DNA from: Nyssa sinensis
Taxonomy: Eukaryota; Streptophyta; Magnoliopsida; Cornales; Nyssaceae
Assembly (NCBI GenBank): GCA_008638375.1
Contig: CM018052.1
Location: 4,977,017-5,041,016, forward strand
DNA: 64,000 nucleotides
Direction: 5' to 3'
Positions 46,434 to 58,678 of the stretch are shown in pieces. The notes below the pieces were generated by a model. That model was not told where the DNA came from, did not search any database, and was given only the letters and a program-made list of their open reading frames with translations. Each line of letters begins with the position of its first letter. Position 1 is the stretch's first letter. A program made the translations under genes and the position numbers.

Positions 46434-47511
46434 TGTCACGCCCCAAATTTTCACAAACCCAGGAAGTGAGTGAAATGAATTTAAGAAAGGTAAATAAAAG
46501 AAAATTTAATGGATTTAGTTGATTATTCATTCATTCCCCCAAGTTTCACCAAAATTAGGAATGAAAATTTATTAACTAGACTCACCCAAGATAGGTCCCA
46601 AATGGTAGTCAAACACCTCCCCAACCAATAGTCAAAAATGGTCTAAGTCATGTCCCGAAAATGTCTCTAAATATGCCTTGAAATAATGGTCCAAATAGGC
46701 CCCCAAATGTCCTAAGACATAGGTCAAGAATAGGTCAAAAATTCTACCAAAATTTGTCTAAGGAAGTGGCCAACCATGGCCCATAAGAGTGGCCAAACAT
46801 GGCCCAATATGGTGCCCAAACATTGCTCAAAAGGTGGTGTCAAACATGGAGTCAAATGGCCTTGAAAAGGTAGGTCATGGCATGCCCATGGCATGGCTAA
46901 GCACAGGTGTGCATAGCAGGGCAGCACGTGGAAGGGCAGGTGCGCAGGGTGGCCTGCGCGTGTGCTTGCAGCGGGCTATGCACTCGCACGCCCCACACTG
47001 TGCCCATGCCTTGCCGCGCGAGCGCCTGCCCTTGCACGTGCTGCTGCCCTGCTGTGCACACCTGTGTGCTTAGCCATGCCATGGGCGCATGACTTACCTT
47101 TTCAAGGCCATTTGACTCCATGTTTGACACCACCTTTTAAGCCATGTTTGGGCACCATATTGGGCCATGTTTGGCCACTTCCTTAGACAAATTTTGGTGG
47201 ACTTTTTGACCTATTCTTGGCCTATGTCTTAGGACATTTGGGGGCCCATTTGGACCATTATTTCAAGGCATATTTAGAGACATTTTTGGGACATGACTTA
47301 GACTATTTTTGACTATTGGCTGGGGAGGTGTTTGACTACCATTTGGGACCCATCTTGGGTGAGTCTAGTTAATAAATTTTCACTCCTAATTTTGGTGAAA
47401 ACATGGGGGAATGAATGAATAATCAACTGAATCCATTAAATTGTCTTTTATTTACCTTTCTTAAATTCATTTCATTCACTCATCGGGTTCGTAAAAATTC
47501 AGGGCATGACA
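46434..47511 (-). repeat. Palindromic 5' LTR of element D (about 500-bp inverted repeat)
   Basis: Left arm 46434-46940 (TGTCACGCCCC start) and right arm 47025-47511 (ending GGGCATGACA) are inverted copies of the U5-side part of D's LTR, about 92-95% alike by eye, around an 84-bp GC-rich spacer. The right arm lacks one 23-nt subrepeat near 47170. The right tip is followed by AATCT, matching the AATCT before D's left end at 1147-1151. The U3 side of the LTR is absent. A self-primed R-U5 cDNA is one explanation; a separate inverted insertion is another. Confidence 0.8.
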
Positions 47512-47516
47512 AATCT

Positions 47517-50200
47517 CCAAGATCATGTCTTACAATGGCTTGAAGTGTAGGCTAAACATAGTCTAGATGCTTTTATAACCCAAATTCAAGGTGGTGACCA
47601 AGCATGGTCCAAGTGGTTGCTTAGTATAGCCTAAAATGATAACAAAGTATGGTCAAGGTTGGTGGCTCAATATGGCCTAATAAAGGTCAAATATTTCCAT
47701 AAGTAGTGACCAAACATGGTCCCATAAGATGGCCAAACATGACCCATAAGGGTGGCCGAACATAGCCTAGGGATTGGCTAAACATGGCCTAAGGTGACTG
47801 GCCAACATGGTCTAGGGGTTGGCCAAACATGGCCCAAGGCAAGTGGCCAAGGCTGGTGGCAAGGGTGCAAATGGGGCTGGGTGCGTAGTGGGCGTGCAGG
47901 TGCACATGGTGGGCGCGCAGTGGGCATGCAGGCTAGCGGCGCGAGCGTGGGCGTAGGCGTGGGTGTGGGCGTGGGCGCGCGGCAGGCGCGCGCGAGCAGG
48001 GGCATGTGGTCGTGCATGGGGGGCTGGGCTGCTGTTGCTGCTGCTGGCTGCTAGTTTACTGTAGCTACGGTGTATTTGCTTCAACCTAATTTCTTTCTTT
48101 TCTGAATTTTTTTCCAAAGTGCTGCAGGCTAATTTTTTCAAATTTTAACCTACTTTCCCAAGGTTTTTAACTCCCACTTTTTGACACTTTTCCCACTTAT
48201 ATATGGGCATTTTACACATCTAACAACTCTTTTAAATTCACAAAATTTTGATATGGTCTCTTTTGTTTTCTAAGCATTTTTCTCCTAATATTTTTCAACA
48301 TAATCCACTACTCTTAAACTAACTACCAAACTACATCCTCTTACTCAACTAAATCATTCACACATAATTTAAACAACAAAGCCATTCATTCATAATTTAA
48401 AACATACATCCACTATATATCTATGTATATACTTGAAGCTTAAGTGTCATGAGCTCTATGCTCACTACAAATTTAGGCCTTTGCCCATTGTTTCAATGCT
48501 ATACAAAATTTTACAAGTTAATACATATGTCTTAGGGCTTATGCCCTCATACAACCAAAAATATGTCGTAAGGGCCAAATGTTCTTCAAGGTCCACTCCC
48601 CCCTCCATACTTCAAGACTTCATCAAGTCTCATATGCCGGGAGTCTCATCTGTAATATGTAATCCCATATAGGGTAAGCACGACTGCTTGTATGACATAA
48701 TGCCAATATAAAGAACAGAGGTAAGGCGTGGCATGTGCAAAGTGAACATTTATAAGCTATATGCCTTCCAATTCATCAATGTAATCAATGACAATATGCA
48801 TGACACACATATGCAACTCTATGCCACACCCATTTCTCGCTTCACGCTCCTTCCCTATTGGAACGTAAGTACCAATCATATGTCTCGCTTCACGGTTCGT
48901 CCCCGTTGGAACGCGAGTACCATGGCCAATTTTGGGTTTTTCACCATAGGATCTATACTCTTATAATGCATAGCACCAAAGTGCTCAACACATGCTATGT
49001 TTCCAAATATTCACAAATGCCAAGATGCCTTGATTTTTCTATGCAATTTCAATAAGGGATTTATCAAACCCATGGAGTGTGCCTTAAATAATGCATAATA
49101 CATAAAGCAAGGTATAACTTTTAAACCACAAAACTTTGTCTACATGAACATAGCATATAATCCAATCAATTATACATATAGTCATGTTACATGTTCACAA
49201 TCTTACTAAATTCTCAAAGATTACACAAATACATAAAATACCAATACATTGAGCAAACCATGACTTTTAAATACAAGATTTTGTCTACATGAACATCAGC
49301 TAGAATGCAATAAATTATACATATATTCATGTTACATGTTCATCACTTCACCAAATTCCCAAAAAATACATAAGTACACAAGGTACCAACCCTAGGTTTT
49401 CAAAGTAACTATATGCTTCGTGATTTTCTAACAACAAGCAAGCATGTAAGTCATACAATCAACTTATAAAAACACTCATGAACTTAACTCTATTCTTTAC
49501 TTAGCAAAATATCATACCTAGAAGGATTTTTATCGAGCCTAGGGAGTTGTGTTCACTTCAACACTGAACCAATTAGTAGGATTGTAGCCCTTATGGTGGG
49601 GAACAACTTCCTAGAAGGAAGCCTTGTGAAATTCCAAGGCTAGAGATGAGTTTTGGAAGGTAGAAAGTTGAAAAATTTAGGTTTTCTTCACCTTTTCTCT
49701 CCAAGAACGAGCTGAAGTATTTTTCTCCAGCAATTTTGATGGTTTTAGATCCCAAGTGTCTTATTTATACTTAAAGGGCCAAGGGGTGAAAAGACCTTTT
49801 TGCCTTTAATGAGCCATGGGACCCCGTTACACTACAACCTGTCCCGGAATGCCTCAATTCAACATTCTGCTTTAATCAAAATTATTAAAATTATTTTCAA
49901 TGATATTTTTTCAAAAAATTTATTTTCGTTAGTTGGCGGGTGCGATCGGGTCCACCCAGGCCACCCAGGATGCCCTTTTTGGTTTATTTTTCAAACTATC
50001 TCCGATTAGGCTTACTTTTTCACAGGAGGTTTATTTTAACATTCTAAGCATATTCTATTTTATGGAATACTCAAATTATGCTTCTAAACATGACTTATGT
50101 ATAAATGATGCATGTATAGTGTGCCTACCGACAAATAGTGCATGAATAGTGTCCTACCGACAAAAACAAAAAATTTATCCTAATTTTTTAGATCTTTACA
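47517..50200 (-). mobile_element. Solo LTR F, right part
   Basis: Continues F from 1151, with AATCT shared as D's TSD. It holds 24-28 bp imperfect subrepeats of the 'ggccaaacatgg' type (about 47690-47850), a GC-rich variable block (47870-48050), then sequence homologous to D's LTR to GATCTTTACA at 50200, followed by AAATA (F's TSD). No gene. Confidence 0.8.
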
Positions 50201-51410
50201 AAATATCAAGAATTTAATTAATACTGGGAAAACACAAAGAATTTAGAACCCAAGAGATCAAAGAAAAGGTCAAAAAATGGAGGAAGAAGAGAGGAAAGAG
50301 AGAGAAAAAATGGCGATGGAATTTGCTTATACATAAGAGAGTCACACTTAGAGAAATTCAGAAAGAGAAACAGAGAAAATGAGAGTGAGAAATCAAAGTC
50401 TGAACTTTCAGAAGTGAAGTAAGGGAGAAAAGAAAAGAAAATGAGGGGGAAATTGAGAGCCAAAAGTTCAACCACGGTGAGTAAATTCAGAGCTTTATAT
50501 TTTAAAATTCAAAGCATGAAGGCATGATTAAGCTAGAGGGTCTGAAAGAGCATGTTATGAGGTTTAAATTACAAAAAGAATGAATGAATTTGGTTTAGAA
50601 ATGAAGGAGATATAGTCAGTTGCAAGCCTTGAGTATAGAATTTGAAATTGTGATTTTATGCATGAATCTTTGTTTTAATAATATAGAAATGTTTCAAATA
50701 TATTCAATTGATGAATTGTGAAGGTTTGGGGTTGAAACAGTGACGCCCAAAAGCCACAAAATAGGAAATTTTAATGGTGGTCAGAAAATCAGGTCTCGCC
50801 GGAGACCCACTGTTTTCCTCTATTTTGTGAAGTTTGAATGATTGAATTGAAAAATTAAGCAAATGATTGTAATCCTCATGGAATTTGGAAGAAATCCTCA
50901 TTGGATTTATGTTAGAATATGGTCAAAAAATAGTTGCCGGTGCCGGAGGGGATGACCGGAATCTCACCGGAGAAGAAGACCCATTTGAGTTCTAGGTTAG
51001 GATCTGTTTGAGTTCGGGTCGGGACTCGACCCATTCGCAAATGCGAGTTATTGAAACCGTGTCGTTTTGTTTAGTGAGATTGGGAATGTTTGGCTATAAG
51101 TATAAGAAATTGATTTGATGGTATATGTACATTTTTATCAATTCTTTTTAGGCTTGACGGTATGTATACATTTTTATATATTTAATAAAATTTGCCCCAC
51201 TGCCCCACTGCCCTTCTTTCTCTCTCATTCCCTAACCTTTCTCTCTTCCAATGAGAACTCTACAGTGTTGCAGTTTGCAGCACTTCTTTTTTTCTTCCTC
51301 CGCAAGCTGCTAAGAGCAGCACACATGGCCTTCCTTACTCACCAATTGGAGGCAAACACATATACACACTCTCACACAACAACTTACATCTATCTGATAT
51401 ATATAAGGGC

Positions 51411-51414
<4 letters not shown>

Positions 51415-51444
<30 letters not shown>

Positions 51445-51530
51445 TCACACGGTTCCTGCATGTATATCTATATATATATATCTGTGTTATGAACATTATA
51501 TATATATATATATATATATTTGGTGGAATA
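51415..51530. repeat. TA microsatellite
   Basis: Two (TA)n runs separated by about 40 bp, inside LTR debris. Length differences are expected between individuals. Confidence 0.85.
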
Positions 51531-51867
51531 TATAGCACAAAATGCTCACAGCCCATATGATTTTCTTTTTAGGCTTTAAGTGTCTCCTTATTTGGTTTAA
51601 GGTTCAAATCCTTTTGGTCACATTTTGGCTTCATTTTTCCCTTTTTCCCCTTATGCCTTGTTCGGCATTATTCTATTTTCGTCTTTTTGCTTTATTATTT
51701 TATGGCTTTTATTTTTTCTTGGTCGAATTTTTAGAAGTGTCATTTTATTCCTTAAAGTCTTTAATATTCAAATTAGTGACTTAATTCCCGATAATCAGAT
51801 CGGGAAGTTATACATATGTTGTGAGCAAAGCACACTTTATGTAAAGTCTTAGATTCGAGTGTGACCA

Positions 51868-51903
51868 GAATTTTGAGACGAAATTCTCATAAGGGGTAGA
51901 GAA
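51868..51903 (+). promoter_or_regulatory. Hairpin and polypurine tract of an unassigned plus-strand element
   Basis: GAATTTT/GAAATTC arms (last pair G-T) around GAGAC, then ATAAGGGGTAGA, then TATAAAGTCC, which resembles a TGTAAAG-type LTR start with one mutation. It has the arrangement found at 42077-42113 and 9626-9662 on minus. Confidence 0.45.
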
Positions 51904-53002
51904 TATAAAGTCCTAAAAAATTACCAAAGGGCATTTTTGGTAATTTCATATCTTAAAATGTAATTGGATAATTAATTAAATTGAAATGCATTAAAATAAA
52001 TATGAAATTAATATTTGGTAATGTATAAGATGTTGTGGACCTAAAATATAAATATAACAATTGTTCGGGCTGGTGGGCCTTGGGGACCACATAGACAAAT
52101 TTAGAACAATGATTGTAGACACTTCATTTTGAGACCCTTGATTGAATAGAGTTAGTTTTTCCATTCCTAGAAAGTTTTAACAATATGTTCCATGTAGGGG
52201 TATTTTAGTAATTTCTATCATTTTGCCCATAGAGGGAATTTTCGTTATTTTCCCATAGAGGACATTTTTGACATTTTGGTCATTTTGTCCATAAATATCA
52301 TTTTGGTCATTTCGCCCACAGAGGGCATTTATGTCATTTTGCCTATAAAGGGCATTTTTATATTTTGGTCATTTTGTCCATAGAGGGCATTTTAGTCATT
52401 TTGCTATAGAGGGCATTTTTAAAATTTTGGTCATTTTGTTCATAGAGGACATTTTGGTCATTTTTGCCCATAGATGGAATTTTTGTCAATTCGTGCATAG
52501 AGGGTGTTTTTGACATTTTAGTCATTTCGCCGATAGAAGGCATTTCCGTTATTTTTCCTATAGAGGGTATTTTTGACATTTTTGGTCATTTTATCCACAG
52601 AGGGCATTTTGGTTATTTTGCACATAGCGGGCATTTCGGTCATAATACCCACTAAGGGCATTGTGGTCATTTCTCGCGTTGCCTTACCATTTAGGGGTAG
52701 TTTGGTAAATAGTAGAAGTTTCCCACTTTCTAGGGGTATTTCTGTAATATTAGTGTCATTTTGACCTTTAGAGGTCACTTTAGTAATTATAGAATATTCC
52801 TATCCTATATACTTTACTTTGGTCATTCATGGGCATACATGTAATTTTCATGTCATTTTACCCATATAAGGTTAATTTGGTAATTTTAACCCTTAAGAAT
52901 AATTTTGACTTTTTAATGCCCTAGTGGCATTTTTGTAATTTTCTTGTCCCTAAATTCTCTATCGAATTAGGGGCGATATAGTGAATATAAGTTTGTCCAC
53001 CA
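51904..53002 (+). mobile_element. Truncated LTR fragment J with expanded minisatellite
   Basis: It begins at the probable LTR start above and runs to the start of element E's LTR. The centre (52197-52690) is a degenerate tandem array. The flanks (51904-52196 and 52691-53002) carry single copies of the same 'gggcattttggtaatttt' motif. No gene. Confidence 0.45.
52197..52690 (+). repeat. Degenerate minisatellite, about 27 bp and 36 bp units
   Basis: About 15-17 units of the type 'gagggcattttggtcattt' plus 'tgcccata', some with an extra 9 bp. The unit resembles the single motif dispersed in the other long LTRs (7915, 8040, 8190, 59870). The multiple-of-9 period gives a spurious repetitive ORF on minus (52358-52579). 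Confidence 0.85.
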
Positions 53003-55194
53003 TGAAGATCGTAAAAAGACGAAAAATTAGAGTTAATTTTTTGTTTTGCCTTTAGGACACTATTCATGCATTATTTGTTGGTAAGGCATTATACATGCAT
53101 TATTTAGACATAAGTTATGTTTGAAAGCTTAATTTGAGTATTCCATAGAAGGTAAATATGCTTAGAATGCTAAAATACATCTCTTGCGATAATTTGAGTG
53201 AAATCAGAGATAGTGAGAAAAATGGGCCCAAAAGGCCAACCTAAGTGGGCTCGGCCACGCCCGCTAGCAGGTGAAAACTTTGTTTTAGAAAAATATCATT
53301 TAAAATAATTTTATGAATTTTGGTTAAAGTAGAATATCCTTCTAGGAAGTTGTTTCCCACTACAAGAGCTACAATCCTACCAATTAGTTTAGCTTCAAAG
53401 TGAGCAAAAGTCCCTAGGGTTGAGAAAAACTCTTCTAGGTATAATATTTTTTTAAATAAAGTCTAAAGTTAAGTTTATTGGTGTTTTTATAAGTTTTCTG
53501 TATGATTTTCATGCTTATTTGATGTTAGAAAACTACCTAACATATAGTTGCTTTGAGAACCTAGGGTTGGTACTTTGTGTACTTATGTATTATTTGAGAA
53601 TTTGGTAAAGTTGTGAACATGTGACATGGATATATGTATAATTGATTGTATTATAGCCTATATTCATGTAGAAAAAGTCTTGTAGTTTGAAAGTTATGGT
53701 TTGCTTAATGTATGATGCATGATTTTTAAAGCACACCCCATGTGTTTGATAAAATACCTCATAGAAATTGCATGGTAAATTAAGGCATATTGTGAATATT
53801 TGGAAACATGGAGTGTGTTGAGTACTTTGGTGCTATGCATTATGAGGATGTAGATCTTGTGGTGAAAAACTTAAAATGTGGCCAAAATGAGTGGTACTTA
53901 CATGCCAATGTGAGAGGACCGTGAAGCGAGACATGTGTTAGGCATAGAGTTGAATGTGTGTGTCATGCATATTGCCATTACATTGCATTAGTAAATTGGA
54001 GGGTTTATAGTTCACAAATGTTCACTTTTCACATGCCACAACTTACCTTTATTCTTTGTTTAGCATTGTGTCATACAACTGTCACGCTTACCTTACATGG
54101 GATTATATTTTTTAGATGAGACTCCCGGCACATGAGACTTGATGAAGTCTTGGAACATGGAAGGGAAAATGGACTTTGAAGTGTATTTGGTCTATGGGCT
54201 ATATTTTTTATGTAGGGGCATAAGCCCCATGAAGGTTATTTCATGTTTAAAAGTTTAGACTTTGTGTAAATTATAAACTTGATTTTATGTTAGATTGTAT
54301 GGAATTTTGTATTGAATATGAATGAGGAGCATGGAGCTCCAAGTAGTTACTTTATTTTTGAAATATGATTGTGGATATTAGAAATATATAATTGTGCAAA
54401 TAAATGTTCTATTAGGTGGTGTTGTTAGTGTTGAAAAGGATAAGGAGGAGGAACGAGATGAGGAAAAAGGTCAATAAACAAATGAGACTATGGTGAAATT
54501 TTTCAAGAATAGCAACTAGATCGAGTGGGGTGGGAGAGCATTCATAGACTTTCAAAGTAAGGAATCAAATGAATTTAGAGGAAAAAGAAAGGTAAAGAAA
54601 TGAATAGGGGCATAGGAGGAGACTTGGGGCAAATTAGTCAAAAATTACTTACGGTTAAAAAATATGGGCAAAAAGGTAATTTACATGTTATAGGGTCCCA
54701 AACCAAGTTTGGTGATGAAATAAATTAAAATGGGTACAAAAAATATCAAAATCAAGATTTTAGGCCAAGGTTGGAAACTTTGGTATTGTAGCAAAATGGC
54801 TATTGGAATTACTGTAGCGTGAGGGGTAGGAGGCCAACAGACTAGCCAGCAGGCAACCCAGCTATATACGCTAGCCGCCCAGGCGTTGCTGCCGCATGTC
54901 CCCATGTCGCACTCCGTATGCCACCGTATACGTGCACGTGCGCGCTCGTGCGTCTACGCCGCACGCATGCACGTGCTTGGCCGCCTTCCCCCCACCAGCG
55001 CGCGCCCGCATGCTTGATTTGACTAGTATTTGGAACTCATCTTGGATGAGTCTAGTTAACATTTTTCATTCTTAATTTTGGAAAACATGAGAGAATTAAT
55101 ATGTAATCACTTAAATCTGTTCAATTGTATTTCATTAATTCTTTTTAGGTTATTTTCAATCATTCCCCGGGTTTTGGAAATTTGGGGCATGATA
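53003..55194 (+). mobile_element. Element E 5' LTR, plus orientation
   Basis: Homologous in reverse to D's LTR and F: 53040-53170 with 50040-50150, 53340-53900 with 48960-49640, and 54675-54790 with 39690-39790. It starts near TGAAGATCG (53003) and ends GGGGCATGATA (55194; final CA mutated). A GC-rich variable block is at 54890-55010. The partner 3' LTR is beyond the window. Confidence 0.75.
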
Positions 55195-55444
55195 ACTTGG
55201 TATCAGAGCCTAGGTTTGAATACTTAGGGACCATGGGGTGTTGTTGAACACAATGGGACCACGACGCATGATTTGAATTTTTTTGTAAGCATTCTGTAAT
55301 GTAAGAACTTGTTAAGTGTATGTCATATTATACTTGTTGCTTGTGAAGTGTTATTTATTGACAATAACATGCTTAATTTTCTTTTAATACGTATGTCTAG
55401 TGTAAAAAAGGGTATTAATTTTTTTTATTTTGACTTGTAAACTT
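55195..55444 (+). promoter_or_regulatory. Element E leader with tRNA-iMet primer-binding site
   Basis: TGGTATCAGAGC at 55198-55209, three bases after the LTR, matches the initiator Met-tRNA PBS. The rest is an AT-rich untranslated leader. Confidence 0.88.
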
Positions 55445-56836
55445 ATGCCACCGAAGAGAGCTCCTTCGAGACATATACCACCTTGGCATGGTAGTCCTAG
55501 AGCTGCTGCTCTTCCGAGACATGTACCACTTCGGCGTGGTAGGCTTAGAGCTGCTACTCCTGCACACAGTGCAATAGAGGAGGCTATTGCTACTGCACTT
55601 GCCCCAGTAACGGAGGTAGAGTAGGTTATCGGTGCCAGGGATATGGTGATAATCATACAAGAGTGCTTCCGCACCATGCAAGAGGCTAGGATTACTGGTA
55701 CCGAGACAAGGGAGACCTTCACGATGAAGGTGTTTCAGAGGATGAGACTTCCTATTTTTTTCGGATAGCCCGATCCTTTAGTGGCCGGGGACTGGCTAGA
55801 GTAAATCATGAAGATCTTAGACACACAGGGGATCACTGAGCCATACCTGAGGGTTTGGTGTGCTACTTTCCAGTTCACTGTGCTAGCCAGCTAATGGTGG
55901 AAAGGAGCTGCTACGAGGATGGACAGATTTGGAAAGGGGTGGAGTGCGTTTGTGGCTATGTTTAATGACCACTACTTTCCCGATATGGCTCAGATAGGGT
56001 ACATGGATGAGTTCATGGCACTTCTTCAGCTGGACATGACAGTGACTCAGTATGAGTCTCATTTTACAGCACTAGAGAGGTTTACCACACACATTACTAG
56101 AAATAAGCAGCTGAAGGCTCTCTATTTTGTTAGGGGGTTGAAGACCTCCATTAGAGATAAACTATATGGTCACATTATCAATACTTATGATGAGGTGGTG
56201 ATCAGGGCCATAAGGGTCGAGAGGGAGATGGCTGACCTCAAGGGGATTAAAGAGTCCAGGGCATAGAGTAGGGCAGCTCCGGCACAGACTTCTACACTTG
56301 TCTTGACTTACACTGGCAGGAGACCAAAAAAGAGGTACCGGGCTAGTACTTCTTCCACACAGACATCACAGAGACCTATCCAGTTTTTAGCCCCCAGCTT
56401 ACTGTGTCTTCTGCTTTCCGATGGGGAGCATCTTAGAGACCCTTTACTTGTTTTTAGTGTGGACAGCTTGGTCACAGAGTGGCCAATTTCCCCCAGAGAG
56501 ACCCCAATCAAGGATAGGGAGCTGGACTGAGTTAGGGATCATTTCCACCTCTAGTACAAAGTTAGGGGTGGAGACCTCTTCCTTTTTGTTTTACTTGCCA
56601 TCAGATGGGCCATGTGAGGGCCAACTGTCCTCAAGGGCAGCCGTTTCAAGGCTCGAGAGACAATAGTATTATCGGCCCATCTAGTCGGCTCTGCCACAAC
56701 CACAGTTAGGTTATAGACCTTCAGCACCACAGTTCCAGCACAAAGTGTTAGACATTCCGGACAGAGGGGTGGGGCTCAGTAAGGACAGAGAGGAGGTGGT
56801 AGACAGGGTCAGACCACACAGGGTCGAGCTTATGCA
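55445..56836 (+). pseudogene. gag: Element E gag pseudogene
   Basis: Capsid/nucleocapsid gene of a Ty3/gypsy element. It opens at ATG 55445 with a 48-bp tandem duplication (55462-55557). Stops fall at about 55622, 55768, 55800, 55892 and 56264. The Gag core is clear at 55919-56266 ('MFNDHYFPDMAQIGYMDEFM', 'VTQYESHFTALERFTTHI'). Two CCHC knuckles followed: the first (about 56450-56500) is broken by a one-base loss, the second (about 56588-56630, CFTCHQMGHVRANC) is intact in its own frame. Confidence 0.82.
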
Positions 56837-57311
56837 GTGGTCGCACCTGAGGCATCTATTTTCATACCTTTAGTGGTTCGAGGTACATTCCTTGTATTTA
56901 GTTCATGGGCCAACGTGCTTATTGATTATGGTACATCACATTCATTCATGTCTACTATGTTTGCTATGACATTGGGGTTAGAGATAGACTGGCTAGATCC
57001 ACCATTGTGTGTTGACACACTAGTTGGGGGTAGTGTGACACTAACGAGGATTTGTAGAGATTGCTGATCGCATATTTTCTTTTGACTTCATTTTGCTTGA
57101 TATGTCTAGCTTTGATATTATATTGGGGATGGATTGGTTGTTTACTTTCCAGGCGAGTATACACTACTACAAGGGGAGAGTGATGGTGTGTACTCCTGAA
57201 GGAGATAGTTTTGTTTCATAGGGGATCGTGGAGATTTCCTAGTGCCACCCTTATATGACTTGAGGAGTTAGGGAGGCTATAGCTACTTGTTGGCTAGTTT
57301 GATAGTAGATG
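56837..57311 (+). pseudogene. Element E protease pseudogene
   Basis: Aspartic protease part of Gag-Pol. 56837-57067 has the active-site region 'VLIDYGTSHSFMS', where the usual D-S/T-G triad reads D-Y-G, and 57100-57150 has 'FDIILGMDWL', the conserved hydrophobic-GMDWL flap. A frameshift lies near 57067. The gene is interrupted at 57311 by a solo LTR. Confidence 0.8.
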
Positions 57312-58678
57312 TGTCACATCCCGAACCCCACCCTATGCAGATGTCGAGGACGTGACTGCCAGTTGGTCGCGGCGCGACCAACCAAAGGCAAATTCTGAAC
57401 TTTTCGACGAATTGCACTCCAACTGTAGGGTCAGACGCAGCGGAATCTAAAACTTTTTTTTTTCTTTGTGTCACGGGAATGCAACTCACTTATCCACCAT
57501 AAAGGTATGTACCACAGAGCAGGTCTAAATCCAAAACAGTTAACAGTTCTAAGTTCAGAGCATATCTAAAATCAGGTATATAGTACAGAGCAGATCTAAT
57601 ATCTTTAGAGTACCGTTTATTTCCATGAGCCATAATTATCTATTCAGTACATGTAAATCAGGTTAGCCGTATCATATCACTCACCTGAATAACAGAATCA
57701 GTCCACAAGAATCCAGTCTCTACAGATCAGTGCCGTCAGATCCTTTACTTGAAGTGTCACTCGGCCTACCATGTCATATCATGGTGTTTTCTAATCCATC
57801 AGAATAATCCCTGAAAAATGTTAGGGAATGGGGTGAGCTTCGAAAAGCCCAGTGAGTAACACAGGTTCCCTGTCATGGGTTTCAAACCCGGTCTTGTTTA
57901 TAAATCACAAGGATAGTTCAATCGCTTTAGAATAACAGTTTTATAGATCTACTTGAATACAGTTAAGTAGAATAAAACGGGACTGAACTAAACGGAACAA
58001 CAAATCAGAACAGCCAGAACAGTGCATGATGCCAATATATCAATCGAGAGTATAGGCAATTAATTCAATATTAGAACAGATCAGTACTGGGCGGAACATA
58101 ACAGGGCATAACAATAATATATCAGTTAGGCGCATAATCAAGCCTACTTATGCCAGATCGCTCATAATCAGAATGGTACCCAGAGTCAGACACATCATAG
58201 CAGAACAAAATCAGACAGACCATAAAACGGAACAAGACAGACCGAACAAAACAGTAGTAAGACGGGACAAAATTATACCGCGTACAATACAGTATAAAAG
58301 TTTGCATTTAAAAACATGCATTCAGACAGTATAACTTTTAAAACCGTACAGTGCATCAAAATACAGTATCTATGCAGTAACTTATATACCAAGTCAAGAA
58401 TCCGGACAGATCATAACGGAACTGGACCATATATCAATCAAGACAGACAGATCATTAACGGACGGAACACAACAGAATCAGACGGAACAAAACACCAGTT
58501 CAAGTCACAGGTAAACAATCAAGACAGACAGGTCATTAACGGACGGAACATAACAGAATCAGACGGAACAATACGTCAGTCAAAACAAGGACATATCAGT
58601 AACGGACAGACCATGAAACGGATAGATCATAACGGACGGAACAAAACGGAACAATATTAATCAGGACAAGTCATATCG

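Larger units (their letters stand above)
50201..51903 (+). mobile_element. LTR debris, probable continuation of LTR G, and unassigned internal remnant
   Basis: No gene. 50201-51060 has, in plus orientation, the order seen in A-type LTRs: purine-rich GAGAAA block (50270-50450), a CCGG-rich block (50935-50985), then GGGTCGGGACTCGACCC (51017-51033). 51190-51330 is pyrimidine-rich, followed by TA repeats. 51850-51903 looks like the 3' end of an element's internal region (hairpin plus AAGGGG). Boundaries are uncertain. Confidence 0.4.

Noticed and set aside
50201..50205. AAATA considered as a mutated TSD for element D spanning to 50200
   Set aside because: D's start is preceded by AATCT, which matches exactly at 47512-47516; AAATA instead matches the bases before 1048 and belongs to solo LTR F.
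52358..52778. Repetitive minus-strand ORFs
   Set aside because: Created by a minisatellite whose unit is a multiple of 9 bp.
58316..58660. Repetitive plus-strand ORF
   Set aside because: Low-complexity repeats within solo LTR I, no start context or domain.
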